NCBI RefSeq assembly: GCF_012272825.1
Contig: NZ_JAAWWS010000140.1
Location: 1 to 64,000 of the forward strand
From: Wenzhouxiangella sp. XN79A
Lineage (GTDB): Bacteria > Pseudomonadota > Gammaproteobacteria > Xanthomonadales > Wenzhouxiangellaceae
Direction of reading: 5' to 3'
Length of the DNA: 64,000 nt
The notes under the pieces: model-generated
What the model was told of the DNA's origin: nothing
The model's database searches: none
The model's input: only the letters and a program-made list of their open reading frames with translations
Part shown: piece by piece, positions 17,139 to 26,668 of the stretch
Position numbering within the stretch: position 1 is the first letter of the stretch
How the letters are laid out: every line of letters begins with the position of its first letter
Made by a program: the position numbers and the translations under genes

Positions 17139-17259
17139 GATGACTCTCCTCAAGTTCAAGTGAATCGAGAACACAATGCGCTTTATGGCAACAGAACAGC
17201 CCCTTTCAGTTTCCGTACACCACAACCAACGCCATTTCAAGTTGCCACCCCCCCGTTTT

Positions 17260-17279
17260 TTTTCAAAAGTTTTTGAAAA
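17260..17279. promoter_or_regulatory. Inverted repeat TTTTCAAAA in a divergent intergenic region
   Basis: TTTTCAAAA and TTTTGAAAA are separated by two bases between the divergent secreted-protein and mtfA-like genes, next to a run of seven C and eight T. It could be an operator for either gene or a short hairpin. Confidence 0.3.
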
Positions 17280-17333
17280 GAAGAGGCACATGAAAATGCT
17301 ATCAATAAAACACAAGCAGCGCGGCGATCTCTG

Positions 17334-18164
17334 ATGAACCAAGTGCTTGTCATCCTCGCAATTTCTGCCCTGACCTGGGGCACACATCGCCTGCTGCGCC
17401 ATCGCCAGCGCAAGCGGGCCGCGGCGACTCCGCTGACCGACGCACAGCGAACGATCCTGCACGACAACGTCCCGCTGTACCGGCGCCTGCCGGACGCGCT
17501 GAAGGCGAAGCTCGAAGGTCAGGTGCAGACGTTCCTGTTCGACAAGCGCTTCCACGGCCTGCAGGGTGTGGAGATCGACGACGAGATCCGGCTGACCGTG
17601 GCCGGCACGGCCTGCATCCTGCTGCTGGGCCGCGACGACCTGGAATTCGCCGGGTTCACGACGATCCTGATCTACCCCAGCACCTTCGTCTCCGAGCAGC
17701 GGAATCACGACGGGCTGGTCGAGCACGTCGGCCGTCCGGCCCGGCTGGGTGAATCCTGGAAGCGCGGTCCGATGGTGCTGGCCTGGGACTCGGCCCGCCA
17801 CGGCGCCGGCGACATCAAGGACGGCCACAACGTGATCCTGCACGAGTTCGCCCACAAGCTCGACGAGGCCGACGGCGTGATGGACGGCGCGCCGGTGCTG
17901 GAACAGCGCAGCCAGTACGTCAGCTGGGCGCGGACCATGCAGCCGGCCTTCGACGAACTGCAGCGCAATGCCGCGCAGCACGTCAAGACCGTGATGGACC
18001 ACTACGGCGCGACCAACCCGGCCGAGTTCTTCGCCGTGCTGGTCGAGACCTTCTACGAAAAACCGCGCCAGCTCGACAAGCACCATCCCGAGCTGTACGC
18101 GGAAATGCGGCGCTGCTTCGGGGTCGATCCGATCGACTGGCACGATCCGGCCCTGCACGGCTGA
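17334..18164 (+). CDS. mtfA: MtfA-like zinc peptidase
   Basis: A 276-residue protein with an N-terminal hydrophobic segment (QVLVILAISALTWGTHRLL) and the zinc-binding motif HEFAHKLDE (His170, Glu171, His174), followed by AEFFAVLVETFYEKP, which carries the third zinc ligand region of the family. MtfA of E. coli (about 265 residues) binds the repressor Mlc and has aminopeptidase-like activity, linking glucose PTS control to a peptidase. Whether an Mlc homologue exists in this organism cannot be seen. The gene is divergent from a secreted protein and precedes the LigD genes by 60 bp. Confidence 0.85.
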   Translation: MNQVLVILAISALTWGTHRLLRHRQRKRAAATPLTDAQRTILHDNVPLYRRLPDALKAKLEGQVQTFLFDKRFHGLQGVEIDDEIRLTVAGTACILLLGRDDLEFAGFTTILIYPSTFVSEQRNHDGLVEHVGRPARLGESWKRGPMVLAWDSARHGAGDIKDGHNVILHEFAHKLDEADGVMDGAPVLEQRSQYVSWARTMQPAFDELQRNAAQHVKTVMDHYGATNPAEFFAVLVETFYEKPRQLDKHHPELYAEMRRCFGVDPIDWHDPALHG

Positions 18165-18224
18165 TCGGGGCCGGCGCGCTGTATTTGTTAGGGTGGACGT
18201 TGGTTCACACCGAACGGAGCCCCC

Positions 18225-18818
18225 ATGGCCGGCGACGACTACGAAGCCCGGCGCGACTTCGAGCACACCCCGGAACCGCGCGGCGGGACCGGGACCTCCG
18301 GGGAGGATCCGGTCTTCGTCATCCAGAAGCACGACGCCTCGTCGCTGCACTATGACCTGCGGCTGGAGATCGACGGCGCGCTGAAGTCCTGGGCCGTGCC
18401 GAAGGGGCCGTCGACGGACCCATCCGAAAAGCGCCTGGCGATCCCGACCGAGGACCACCCGCTGGACTACGCCGACTTCGAGGGCGTGATTCCCGAGGAC
18501 CAGTACGGCGGCGGCACGGTGCTGGTCTGGGACCGCGGCACGTTCGACAACATCACCGAAAAGGACGGCGAACTCCAGCCGCTCGACGAGGCCTGGAAGA
18601 ACGGCCATCTGCTGGTCGAACTGCACGGCGAGAAGATTTCCGGCGGCTACGCGCTGCAGCGCACCGGTTCGGGCGACGACGCCAACTGGCTTCTGATCAA
18701 GATGGACGACGACGAGGCCGACGCGCGGCGCAACCCCGTCTCGACCGAGCCCGACTCCGTGCTCAGCGGGCGCTCGATCGACGAGATTGCCGACGACGAG
18801 AGCGAGGACGACGAATGA
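18225..18818 (+). CDS. Stand-alone LigD 3'-phosphoesterase domain protein
   Basis: The 197 residues correspond to the PE domain of bacterial DNA ligase D. FVIQKHDASSLHYDLRLEID (residues 31-50) carries the metal-binding and catalytic histidines and aspartate (His36, His42, Asp44). WAVPKGPS and HPLDYADFEG..IP..YGGG follow as in the family. PE enzymes trim 3' phosphates and ribonucleotides from broken DNA ends before ligation. The C-terminus is an acidic tail (ADDESEDDE). The stop overlaps the start of the ligase gene by 4 bp (ATGA), so the three LigD parts are almost certainly one operon. In most bacteria these domains are fused in one polypeptide. Confidence 0.88.
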   Translation: MAGDDYEARRDFEHTPEPRGGTGTSGEDPVFVIQKHDASSLHYDLRLEIDGALKSWAVPKGPSTDPSEKRLAIPTEDHPLDYADFEGVIPEDQYGGGTVLVWDRGTFDNITEKDGELQPLDEAWKNGHLLVELHGEKISGGYALQRTGSGDDANWLLIKMDDDEADARRNPVSTEPDSVLSGRSIDEIADDESEDDE

Positions 18819-19819
18819 GCGACTGGCGCGACGAGCTGAGCGACGACGAGCGCGAGCGTCTCGAGCCGGCCGATCCGCCGGAGTGGATCGCGCCGATGCT
18901 GGCCACGCTGACCGACAAGCGATTCTCGGATCCCGGCTGGATCTACGAGCGCAAGCTCGACGGCGAGCGCTTGCTGGCGTTCCGCAACGGCTCCGACGTG
19001 AAGTTGCTGACCCGCAACCGCAAGAACGCCGCCGCCACCTACCCCGAACTGATCGAAGCGCTGGAACGCCAGCCGGTCGACGATTTCGTGATCGACGGCG
19101 AGGCGGTGGCCTTCGACGGCAAGGTCAGCAGCTTCTCGCGGCTGCAGCAGCGCATGCAGGTCGATGATGCGCAGAAGGCCCGCGACAGCGATGTGGCCGT
19201 GTACTTCTACGTCTTCGACCTGCCCCATCTCGAGGGTCACTCGCTCGACAAACTACCGCTGCGCACGCGCAAGACCTTGTTGAAGACGCTGTTCGACTTC
19301 GACGACACGTTCCGCTTCACGCCGCACCGCAACGAGGACGGCGAAGGATACTTCGAGCAGGCCTGCGAAAAGGGCTGGGAAGGCGTCATCGCCAAGCGCG
19401 CAGATTCCGCCTACCGCCACTCGCGCTCGCGCGACTGGCTGAAGTTCAAGTGCGGGCACGGCCAGGAACTGGTGATCGGCGGGTTCACAGAACCGCAGGG
19501 CGAACGGGTCGGCTTCGGTGCGCTGCTGGTCGGTGTCTACGAGGACGACGAACTGCGCTACGCCGGCAAGGTCGGCACCGGCTACGACGATGACTTCCTG
19601 GCCGACTTCCGCGAGCGGCTGGACGAGCTCGCCACCGACGATTGCCCGTTCGCCGAGACGCCGTCGGAATCGGGCGCGACCTGGGTCGAACCGAAGTACG
19701 TCGGCGAGTTCGGTTTCACCGAGTGGACCGACGACGGCAAGCTCCGGCACCCGCGCTTCCTGGGCCTGCGACGCGACAAGAACCCGACCGACGTGGTCCG
19801 GGAGGCGCCCGATGGCTGA
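18815..19819 (+). CDS. ATP-dependent DNA ligase (LigD ligase domain)
   Basis: A 334-residue nucleotidyltransferase ligase. Motif I is ERKLDGER with the adenylated Lys47. VIDGEAVAFDGKVSSF is motif III-like, FYVFDLPHLEGH follows, EGVIAKR is motif IV and WLKFKC is motif V; an OB-fold continues to the end (RVGFGALLVGVYEDDELRYAGKVGTG). It seals nicks and breaks in the LigD pathway of non-homologous end joining. It overlaps the PE gene by 4 bp upstream and the polymerase gene by 8 bp downstream. The LigD ligase domain normally lies within a protein of about 800-900 residues; here it is free. Confidence 0.9.
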   Translation: MSDWRDELSDDERERLEPADPPEWIAPMLATLTDKRFSDPGWIYERKLDGERLLAFRNGSDVKLLTRNRKNAAATYPELIEALERQPVDDFVIDGEAVAFDGKVSSFSRLQQRMQVDDAQKARDSDVAVYFYVFDLPHLEGHSLDKLPLRTRKTLLKTLFDFDDTFRFTPHRNEDGEGYFEQACEKGWEGVIAKRADSAYRHSRSRDWLKFKCGHGQELVIGGFTEPQGERVGFGALLVGVYEDDELRYAGKVGTGYDDDFLADFRERLDELATDDCPFAETPSESGATWVEPKYVGEFGFTEWTDDGKLRHPRFLGLRRDKNPTDVVREAPDG

Positions 19820-20723
19820 ATCGACGAAGACCCTCGACATCGACAGCCACGCCATCGAGATCGGCCACGCCGACAAGCTGCTGTTCCCGGACGCGGGCAT
19901 CACCAAGCTCGACCTGGCCGAGTATTACCAGCGCATCGGCGACATCGCGATCGATCACTACCGCGACCGCGCGCTGACCATGCACCGTTTTCCCGACGGC
20001 ATCGGCGAGGACGGCTTCTTCCAGAAGGCCATCGGCGGCCACTTCCCGGACTGGATCGACCGCGCCACGCTGCCGAAGTCCGGCGGCAAGGTGACCTACG
20101 TGGTCGCGAACTCGCCGGCCACGCTGGTCTACCTGGCCGACCAGGGCTGCATCACGCCGCACCTGGCGCTGGCGCGCACCGACCGGCCGAAGCACCCGGA
20201 CCGGATGATCTTCGACCTCGACCCGTCCGACGACGACTTCGGCAAGGTGCAGGACACCGCGCACCACCTGCACCGCGCCCTCGACGAGCTGGACCTGCCC
20301 TCGTTCGTCCAGACCACCGGTTCGCGCGGACTGCACGTCGTCGTTCCGCTGGACCGGTCGGCCGAGTTCGACACCGTGCGGGAATTCACCCACGCGCTGT
20401 GCCGGCAGCTGGCCGACGGGCATCCGAAGCTGATGACCGTCGAGCAGCGCAAGAACAAGCGCGGCGACCGGGTGTTCCTCGACGACCTGCGCAACGCCTA
20501 CGGCCAGACCTCGGTCGGCCCGTACGCCGTGCGTGCGAAACCCGGCGCGCCGGTCGCCACGCCGCTGCACTGGCGCGAGGCCGGCGACGGCGACCTGGAT
20601 CCGCAGAAATACCGGATCGACAACCTGTTCCGCCGCCTGGCGCAGACCGACGATCCTTGGGCGGACATCGACGACCATGCCGTGGCCCTGCCCGATCGCG
20701 ACCACTGGCCGACCGCCGACTGA
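19812..20723 (+). CDS. LigD primase-polymerase (POL) domain protein
   Basis: A 303-residue archaeo-eukaryotic primase-type polymerase. IFDLDPSDD supplies the metal-binding Asp135 and Asp137, TTGSRGLHVVVPL carries the nucleotide-binding Ser171 and His175, and VFLDDLRNAYGQT the third acidic residue. DNA binding in the family uses the N-terminal HADKLLFPDAGITKLDLAEYY segment seen here. POL fills gaps at broken ends, preferring ribonucleotides. ATG 19812 is chosen because the family begins close to there; it overlaps the ligase stop by 8 bp. Together with the two genes before it this completes LigD as three proteins. No ku gene is found in the window. Confidence 0.9.
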   Translation: MAESTKTLDIDSHAIEIGHADKLLFPDAGITKLDLAEYYQRIGDIAIDHYRDRALTMHRFPDGIGEDGFFQKAIGGHFPDWIDRATLPKSGGKVTYVVANSPATLVYLADQGCITPHLALARTDRPKHPDRMIFDLDPSDDDFGKVQDTAHHLHRALDELDLPSFVQTTGSRGLHVVVPLDRSAEFDTVREFTHALCRQLADGHPKLMTVEQRKNKRGDRVFLDDLRNAYGQTSVGPYAVRAKPGAPVATPLHWREAGDGDLDPQKYRIDNLFRRLAQTDDPWADIDDHAVALPDRDHWPTAD

Positions 20724-20764
20724 CGCACAATGGGTCGATCGACCGCTTCCACGGGATCCGGACC

Positions 20765-21610
20765 ATGAAACGCTGGTTCATCACGCTCTACGCCGCCGCG
20801 CTGGCCGCGGCCTTCGTGTTCGCCGCCCTGATGCTCGCGCGCCCGGCCGTCCCGCTGCTGGCGCCGCTGGGCCTGCTCGTGGCTGCCGCCGCTCCGCTGG
20901 GCTTCTTCGGCTGGCTGTTCGCCGCCGGCTCGCCCCGCACCGACCGCCACCCGATCCTGGTCTCATCGATTGCCGGCCTCGGCGCGGTGCTGAGCGCAGC
21001 GGCGGTATACCGGTACGGCGAGGCCTGGAATCCCTATCTGGCCGCCGGCATCGCCGTGCTGGTCGGCTGGATGGTCTACGTGCGCTGGTACTCGGTGCAG
21101 CGCGAAACGCCCGACGCCCCGGTGCCCGGCCAGCCGCTTCCGGCGTTTTCGCTGGAAACGTCGGACGGCGAGACGATCGAGTCGAGCGCGCTGGCCGGTC
21201 GGCCGGCGGTGCTGGTGCTCTATCGCGGATCGTGGTGCCCGCTGTGCACCGCCCAGATCAAGGAACTGGCCGCGGCCTGGCGCGAGGTCGGCCGCGATGC
21301 GACGCTGTGGTTCATCAGCAACCAGGGCCTGGCCCAGACCCGCGCGCTGGCTCGTCGCTTCGACCTGCCCGGGGCCTTCCTGCGCGACCCCGACGGTGCG
21401 GCAACGAAAACGCTGGGCCTGCACGCGCCCGGCGCCACGCCGGCCGGCCTCGAACTGCTGGGCTTCCCCGCCGACGCCGCCGTCCCGACCGTGATCGTGA
21501 TCGACGCCGAAGGCATCGTGCGCTTCATCGAAGTGGCCGACAACTACCGGCTGCGGCCCGACCCGCAGGTCTACCTGCCCTACCTCCGCCCGGTCTCTGC
21601 CGGCGACTGA
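20765..21610 (+). CDS. Membrane-anchored peroxiredoxin/thioredoxin-fold protein
   Basis: A 281-residue protein with three N-terminal hydrophobic helices (residues about 5-110) and a C-terminal AhpC/TSA-type thioredoxin fold. The redox motif is WCPLC with Cys158 and Cys161 (LVLYRGSWCPLCTAQIKEL), followed by DPDGAATKTLGL and VPTVIVIDAEGIVRF, as in redoxin-like peroxiredoxins. It probably reduces peroxides or disulfides at the inner membrane; which side the domain faces is not certain. ATG 20765 follows the LigD polymerase by 41 bp and may be read through from it. Its 3' end overlaps a decayed glyoxalase gene on the other strand. Confidence 0.8.
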   Translation: MKRWFITLYAAALAAAFVFAALMLARPAVPLLAPLGLLVAAAAPLGFFGWLFAAGSPRTDRHPILVSSIAGLGAVLSAAAVYRYGEAWNPYLAAGIAVLVGWMVYVRWYSVQRETPDAPVPGQPLPAFSLETSDGETIESSALAGRPAVLVLYRGSWCPLCTAQIKELAAAWREVGRDATLWFISNQGLAQTRALARRFDLPGAFLRDPDGAATKTLGLHAPGATPAGLELLGFPADAAVPTVIVIDAEGIVRFIEVADNYRLRPDPQVYLPYLRPVSAGD

Positions 21611-21963
21611 GACTCAGGGGCACCTTCGGCCGGTCGCCGTCCATCTCGACCAGGCCCATCGGGTTGCCCGCCGGGTCGCGGAACAGACCGAGCACGACCA
21701 TGCCGGGCACTTCGAAGCGCGGCACGTCGGTGCGGCCGCCGGCCCGTTCGATCGCCGCCAGCGTCGCGGCGACGTCGCCGACCCCCAGGGTACAGGCGCT
21801 TCTCGTTCGGGTCCTTGCGCACGGCCGCGTCGATCGGCGAAGCGACGTTCACCGCCACCTGGCCGGCGTCGTCGAAGGACCAGCCGAAAATCTCGCTGTA
21901 GAAGGTCCGGAGCACGTCGTCGTCCGGGCCGGCGATGTCGAAGAAGACCAGCGGTGCGGGCAT
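21525..21963 (-). pseudogene. Glyoxalase/VOC-fold protein, frameshifted
   Basis: The N-terminal half reads MPAPLVFFDIAGPDDDVLRTFYSEIFGW...KRLYPG in one frame. The second half continues in another frame as VAATLAAIERAGGRT..FEVPGMVVLGLFRDPAGNPMGLVEMDG, a normal VOC (glyoxalase/bleomycin resistance) C-terminus. The switch falls at the run of five C at 21782-21786, consistent with a single-base insertion or loss. The restored protein would have about 125-145 residues and would belong to the metal-binding VOC superfamily. A sequencing error in the homopolymer is the alternative to a real pseudogene. Confidence 0.7.
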
Positions 21964-22015
21964 CGGCCTGTCCCGTGAGGAGTTCGGGCCACTTCACCGC
22001 AACCGGCCGGGAATT

Positions 22016-22360
22016 TCAACCGCGGTCTTCCCGGGCCCCTGCGCAGTCGATGCACAGCGTCGCCGACGGGTCATTGCGCAGGCGCGCGCTCGCGATCGCT
22101 TCGCCGCAGGCCAGGCATTCGCCGAACTCGCCGCGTTCGAGCCGCGCCAGCGCCGCCTTCAGCCTAGCGATCTGCTGCGTGCGACGGGCCTCTGACGCCT
22201 GCGCCATGGCCTGGCCCTGCATCGCGTCCATCCGCGAGAGTCGGCCCTGTCGGGTCTGGTCCAGCTCGACCGGGTCGCGGTCTTCGCGCGAGGCGTCGCT
22301 GGCCGCCTTCAGGTCGGCGATCCGGCCCTCGATCAGCACCTTCCAATCATCATCGCTCAT
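22016..22360 (-). CDS. DksA/TraR-type C4 zinc-finger protein
   Basis: A 114-residue protein with a predicted long helical N-terminal part and a C-terminal C4 zinc finger: CLAC (Cys82, Cys85) and CIDC (Cys103, Cys106) separated by 17 residues. ARLERGEFGECLACGEAI matches DksA/TraR. The family binds the secondary channel of RNA polymerase. The coiled-coil tip lacks the full DxxDxA motif of E. coli DksA (here DRDPVELDQ), so it is more likely a DksA-like accessory protein such as the YbiI group than the main DksA. It stands alone, divergent from a GNAT gene 64 bp away. Confidence 0.82.
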   Translation of the reverse strand: MSDDDWKVLIEGRIADLKAASDASREDRDPVELDQTRQGRLSRMDAMQGQAMAQASEARRTQQIARLKAALARLERGEFGECLACGEAIASARLRNDPSATLCIDCAGAREDRG

Positions 22361-22424
22361 CGCCCCAGACTACAGCAGGCGCGCTACGATTCCAGTTCGA
22401 ACGCACGACCGTCGAGGCGACGCC

Positions 22425-23027
22425 ATGGACATCAAGACCGTCACCGGACCCGGCCTCGACCCCTGGCTCGGCAGGGTCGCCTCGCTGCGCACCACCGTCT
22501 TCCGCGAATATCCGTACCTGTACGACGGCAACGCGGCCTACGAGCGGGACTACCTGCAGACTTACCGGGACTGCCCCGAAGCGATCGTGCTGCTGGTCGT
22601 CGACGAGGACGGCGACGACGAGACCGTGGTCGGCGCCTCGACCGGCCTGCCGCTGGTCGCGGCCGATCCCGCGTTCCGGCAGCCGTTCGAAGCCGCCGGC
22701 ATCGACCCGGCCGCGGTGTTCTATTTCGGCGAATCGGTGCTGCTGCCCGAGTACCGCGGTCGCGGCATCGGCCACGGCTTCTTCGACCTGCGCGAAGACC
22801 ACGCCGCGAAGCTCGGCCTGCCGATCACCACCTTCTGCGCCGTCGACCGCCCCGCCGACCACCCGAAGCGACCCACCGACTACCGCTCCCTCGACCCCTT
22901 CTGGACCGGCCGAGGCTACGTCAAGCGCCCCGACCTGCAGGCCGTGTTCGACTGGAAGGACCTCGGCCAGGCCGAAGAAACCCCGCACACCCTGACCTTC
23001 TGGCTCCGGGGTGGCTTCTCGTCTTGA
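22425..23027 (+). CDS. GNAT family N-acetyltransferase
   Basis: The 200 residues from ATG 22425 contain the acetyl-CoA binding motif VLLPEYRGRGIGHGFFDLREDHA (residues about 107-129), with the R/Q-x-x-G-x-G/A signature as RGRGIG. The N-terminal half (LRTTVFREYPYLYDG) and the C-terminal TFWLRGG fit single-domain GNAT enzymes. Substrate unknown. The start is supported by the family length and by the 64-bp gap to the divergent dksA-like gene. Nothing nearby suggests a pathway. Confidence 0.78.
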   Translation: MDIKTVTGPGLDPWLGRVASLRTTVFREYPYLYDGNAAYERDYLQTYRDCPEAIVLLVVDEDGDDETVVGASTGLPLVAADPAFRQPFEAAGIDPAAVFYFGESVLLPEYRGRGIGHGFFDLREDHAAKLGLPITTFCAVDRPADHPKRPTDYRSLDPFWTGRGYVKRPDLQAVFDWKDLGQAEETPHTLTFWLRGGFSS

Positions 23028-23679
23028 CCGGGCTGCCGAGGTCCATCCATTCGTGGACCAACGCAAAGAGGAGACGATGCAAAGGGACGCCAAGAGCTGC
23101 TGTCCGAGAAAAATCGAAAATCCGGCAACCACGTTCGAGTGCGACCGGAATCGATCGCATGTCCAGAGTCTCACAGGTCGAGAATCGCAGCTCGATCTGT
23201 GTCATCACCAACCGCAATGAACCCTCCCATTGAGGTTTCAATCCGGTCGCATGGAATTTCCTGATTACGCTCGTTTCTCAGCCGGTAGTACAGCCCTCCG
23301 GAGGCTTGCAGGAAACTCGAGAACAGCAAGCAAGGACCCTTCGAAAGCGCTTTTTTGCCCGGCTTCGACTGTTGGAGGGCGCTTGCGCGCGAAGGGTGGC
23401 CGCTTCCGAAGTCGTTCGCGCGCAAGCGCCCTCCACCAGGCGGTCTTACTGCCAGTCCGGCGTCGGGCTGGAATCTCGCTCGGGATGGAAACCCGTCCTT
23501 CGAATCCGATCGGATGATCCAATGGCTCGCCTGTATTGCCTGCCGCGACGCTCCGATGTCGGGACGCTACCCGACCGTGGCTGAGGTTCATGCGTAATCA
23601 GGTGGAATTTTCTCGCGCCCTTCGCCCCTTTCCCTCTTTGCGCTCATCAGCTGAAGGCCGTGGCCATCAGCGCCGGATC
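23028..23679. other. Intergenic stretch with one REP-like palindrome
   Basis: No gene is supported across 650 bp. A minus-strand frame ending at 23171 reads ...YYRLRNERNQEIPCDRIETSMG...AAILDL and looks mildly coding, but it has no start before running into the palindrome at 23369. It may be the end of a decayed gene. Confidence 0.4.
23369..23439. repeat. Solitary REP-like palindrome
   Basis: One copy of the palindrome family seen at 50-380 and 2068-2417: CTGTTGGAGGGCGCTTGCGC on the left and GCGCAAGCGCCCTCCACCAG on the right, with the GAAGGGTGGCC core. The two arms are more symmetrical here than in the arrays. Confidence 0.75.
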
Positions 23680-24075
23680 TCAGCCCCGCCCCTGCATCAG
23701 GATCGCCGCGACGAGACCGGCTTCGGGGAGGAGGCAGGCGTCGTCGATGAGTTCGCAGAAGGTCTCCGCCAGTTCCGGGTCGGCATCTTCCAGGGTGGTG
23801 AAGTCCTGGAAGACCAGCACCCGGCGCTGGCCCTGTTTCGGTTCGAGCGCATTCAGCGCGTCGGCCAGGGCATCGAGGTTGAAGCCGAACCAGGCCGGGA
23901 GTTCGAGGGCCTGGTAGAGGGCGTGCATCAGCGTGTCCTTGTCGAACACCGGCGCCCGGTCGACGCGCACGGCGTGGAAGCCGGAGGCGTTCAGGCGATC
24001 GACGGCGCGGTCGGCGTCCATCGGGCGTTCGACCCGGACCACGCCGCCCTGCATGTCGAGGTCGAAGGCGCTCAC
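23680..24075 (-). CDS. Barstar-family ribonuclease inhibitor
   Basis: A 131-residue protein with the barstar core: DKDTLMHALYQALELPAWFGFNLDALADALNAL (about residues 45-77). This includes the LPxxFGxNxDAL pattern whose helix and loop plug the active site of barnase-type RNases, followed by a VLVFQDFTTL strand and an acidic helix ELAETFCELIDDA. Its ATG overlaps the stop of the ribonuclease gene by 4 bp (ATGA), so inhibitor and enzyme are made together. It should sit in the cytoplasm and neutralise enzyme that has not been exported. Confidence 0.85.
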   Translation of the reverse strand: MSAFDLDMQGGVVRVERPMDADRAVDRLNASGFHAVRVDRAPVFDKDTLMHALYQALELPAWFGFNLDALADALNALEPKQGQRRVLVFQDFTTLEDADPELAETFCELIDDACLLPEAGLVAAILMQGRG

Positions 24076-24536
24076 GGCGGGCGGACCTCGATGTTCAGGC
24101 GCACGAAGCTGCGGTAGTGGTCGGAGGTATACCAGGCGTCGCCGTCGCGGCCGACGACCAGGCGCTGCGGGCCGACGCCGCGCATGCCGGGCGTGCGGAC
24201 GACGAACTCGCGGTAGTAGCCGCGCGGCTTCGACGGCAGCCGGCCCTCGCGGTTCTGGAAGGTCGAACCATCGTTGCGGTGTCGGTCGGGCTCGCCGCGC
24301 TCGATCCGCGCGATCGCCGGGCCGAGGTCCATGTCGCCGCGCCAGGCGACCCGGCCGTCGAGGTCACGGACGACGACGTCGCGGATGACCGGGGCCGCCG
24401 CATCGGCGTTGTCTGGCTGCGCAACCTGCGGCCCGCCGGCATCCGGGGCCTGCTCCAGCAGCGACGGGTTTTCGACGGCGATCCACGCCAGCAGCGCGAG
24501 GACCAGCAGCGTCGGAATGGCCTTTGCCTTCTTCAC
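24072..24536 (-). CDS. Membrane-anchored or secreted guanyl-type ribonuclease (RNase Sa/barnase family)
   Basis: GTG 24536 gives 154 residues; it overlaps the upstream stop (GTGA). An N-terminal hydrophobic segment (AIPTLLVLALLAWIAV, residues 7-22) is a signal peptide or anchor. Residues 90-150 match the microbial RNase fold: GYYREFVVRTPG, then RLVVGRDGDAWYTSDHYRSFVRL. The expected catalytic residues are present as Glu110, Arg119/Arg125 and His140. Such enzymes cleave RNA after guanosine and are toxic if retained inside the cell. The barstar gene follows directly. The run fumC - thioesterase - RNase - barstar is tightly packed, so the pair is probably expressed with housekeeping genes. Confidence 0.85.
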   Translation of the reverse strand: MKKAKAIPTLLVLALLAWIAVENPSLLEQAPDAGGPQVAQPDNADAAAPVIRDVVVRDLDGRVAWRGDMDLGPAIARIERGEPDRHRNDGSTFQNREGRLPSKPRGYYREFVVRTPGMRGVGPQRLVVGRDGDAWYTSDHYRSFVRLNIEVRPP

Positions 24537-25024
24537 CAGCGGTGGTAGGCCGGATGCCCGGGCTGGACCGCGACGAACAGACCGGTGCAGCGATCGTAGA
24601 CCGTGCCGTCGACGGTCAGCTCCGATTCGACGGTGACCATGTCGCCGTCGACCTTCGTCGGCCACGCGGTCAGGGTCAGCTCACGGTCCGACGGCGTCGG
24701 GCGGCGCAGCTGGACCTTGAACTCCGCCGTGACGCAGCAAGGCGGGCGGTCCAGTTCACGCAGCCGCATCAGGTGCCAGACCGCGGTCCAGTTGCAGTGG
24801 CAGTCGAGGATGGCACCGATGATGCCGCCGTTGAGCACGCCCGGAAAGGCTTCATGGTGCGACTCGGGCGTCCAGCGGCAGACGACGCGGCCGTCGTCGG
24901 CATCGGACACGGGCACGGACTTGATCTGCAGGCCCTTGTCGTTGGCCGGGCCGCAGCCGAAGCAGGCGTTGTGCGGCGCGAAGGTCTCCTGCAGGCCGGC
25001 GCCCTCGGGAATGACGGCGGCCAT
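24533..25024 (-). CDS. PaaI-type hotdog-fold thioesterase
   Basis: A 163-residue protein of the PaaI/4HBT family. HNACFGCGPANDKGLQI near the N-terminus is the marker of one acyl-CoA thioesterase group, and HHEAFPGVLNGGIIGAILD is the hotdog central helix with its preceding active-site region. CCVTAEFKVQLRRPTPSD is the conserved strand. It probably hydrolyses an acyl-CoA or aryl-CoA; substrate unknown. It begins 4 bp after fumC and overlaps the ribonuclease start. Confidence 0.8.
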   Translation of the reverse strand: MAAVIPEGAGLQETFAPHNACFGCGPANDKGLQIKSVPVSDADDGRVVCRWTPESHHEAFPGVLNGGIIGAILDCHCNWTAVWHLMRLRELDRPPCCVTAEFKVQLRRPTPSDRELTLTAWPTKVDGDMVTVESELTVDGTVYDRCTGLFVAVQPGHPAYHRW

Positions 25025-25028
25025 CGGC

Positions 25029-26426
<1,398 letters not shown>

Positions 26427-26519
26427 CGTGAATCGGGTCCGGAATGCGTGGAATTCAGCTCGTCATTATAGAGCGGCGACCTGCCGACCCTGGCTCTGGA
26501 AATCGGGAAAGACTCCGGG

Positions 26520-26640
26520 ACCGCAGATTACGCGGATGTTTGAAAAAAGAAGCGACGAGCGGCCCCGTTCCGGTGGACACCGCGACCCTTTGCCGAAAGC
26601 AGCCGTTCTTCGATCAGCGGAATCTGCGCAATCTGCGGTT
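26520..26640. mobile_element. Short copy (A) of the ACCGCAGATT inverted-repeat element
   Basis: Ends are ACCGCAGATTACGCGGAT at 26520-26537 and, inverted, AACCGCAGATTGCGCAGATT at 26621-26640. The 121-bp copy has no gene and sits between sufS and fumC. It is related to copies B (27959-28127) and C (30161-30598). Confidence 0.6.
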
Positions 26641-26668
26641 CAAGGCGTTTCGGCGAGCCCCGACGACG

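Noticed and set aside
16593-18626. A 677-codon minus-strand frame covering mtfA and the secreted protein
   Set aside because: Only the last 181 codons are real (signal peptide and ribosome site at 17138); the rest is antisense to mtfA and the LigD phosphoesterase gene.
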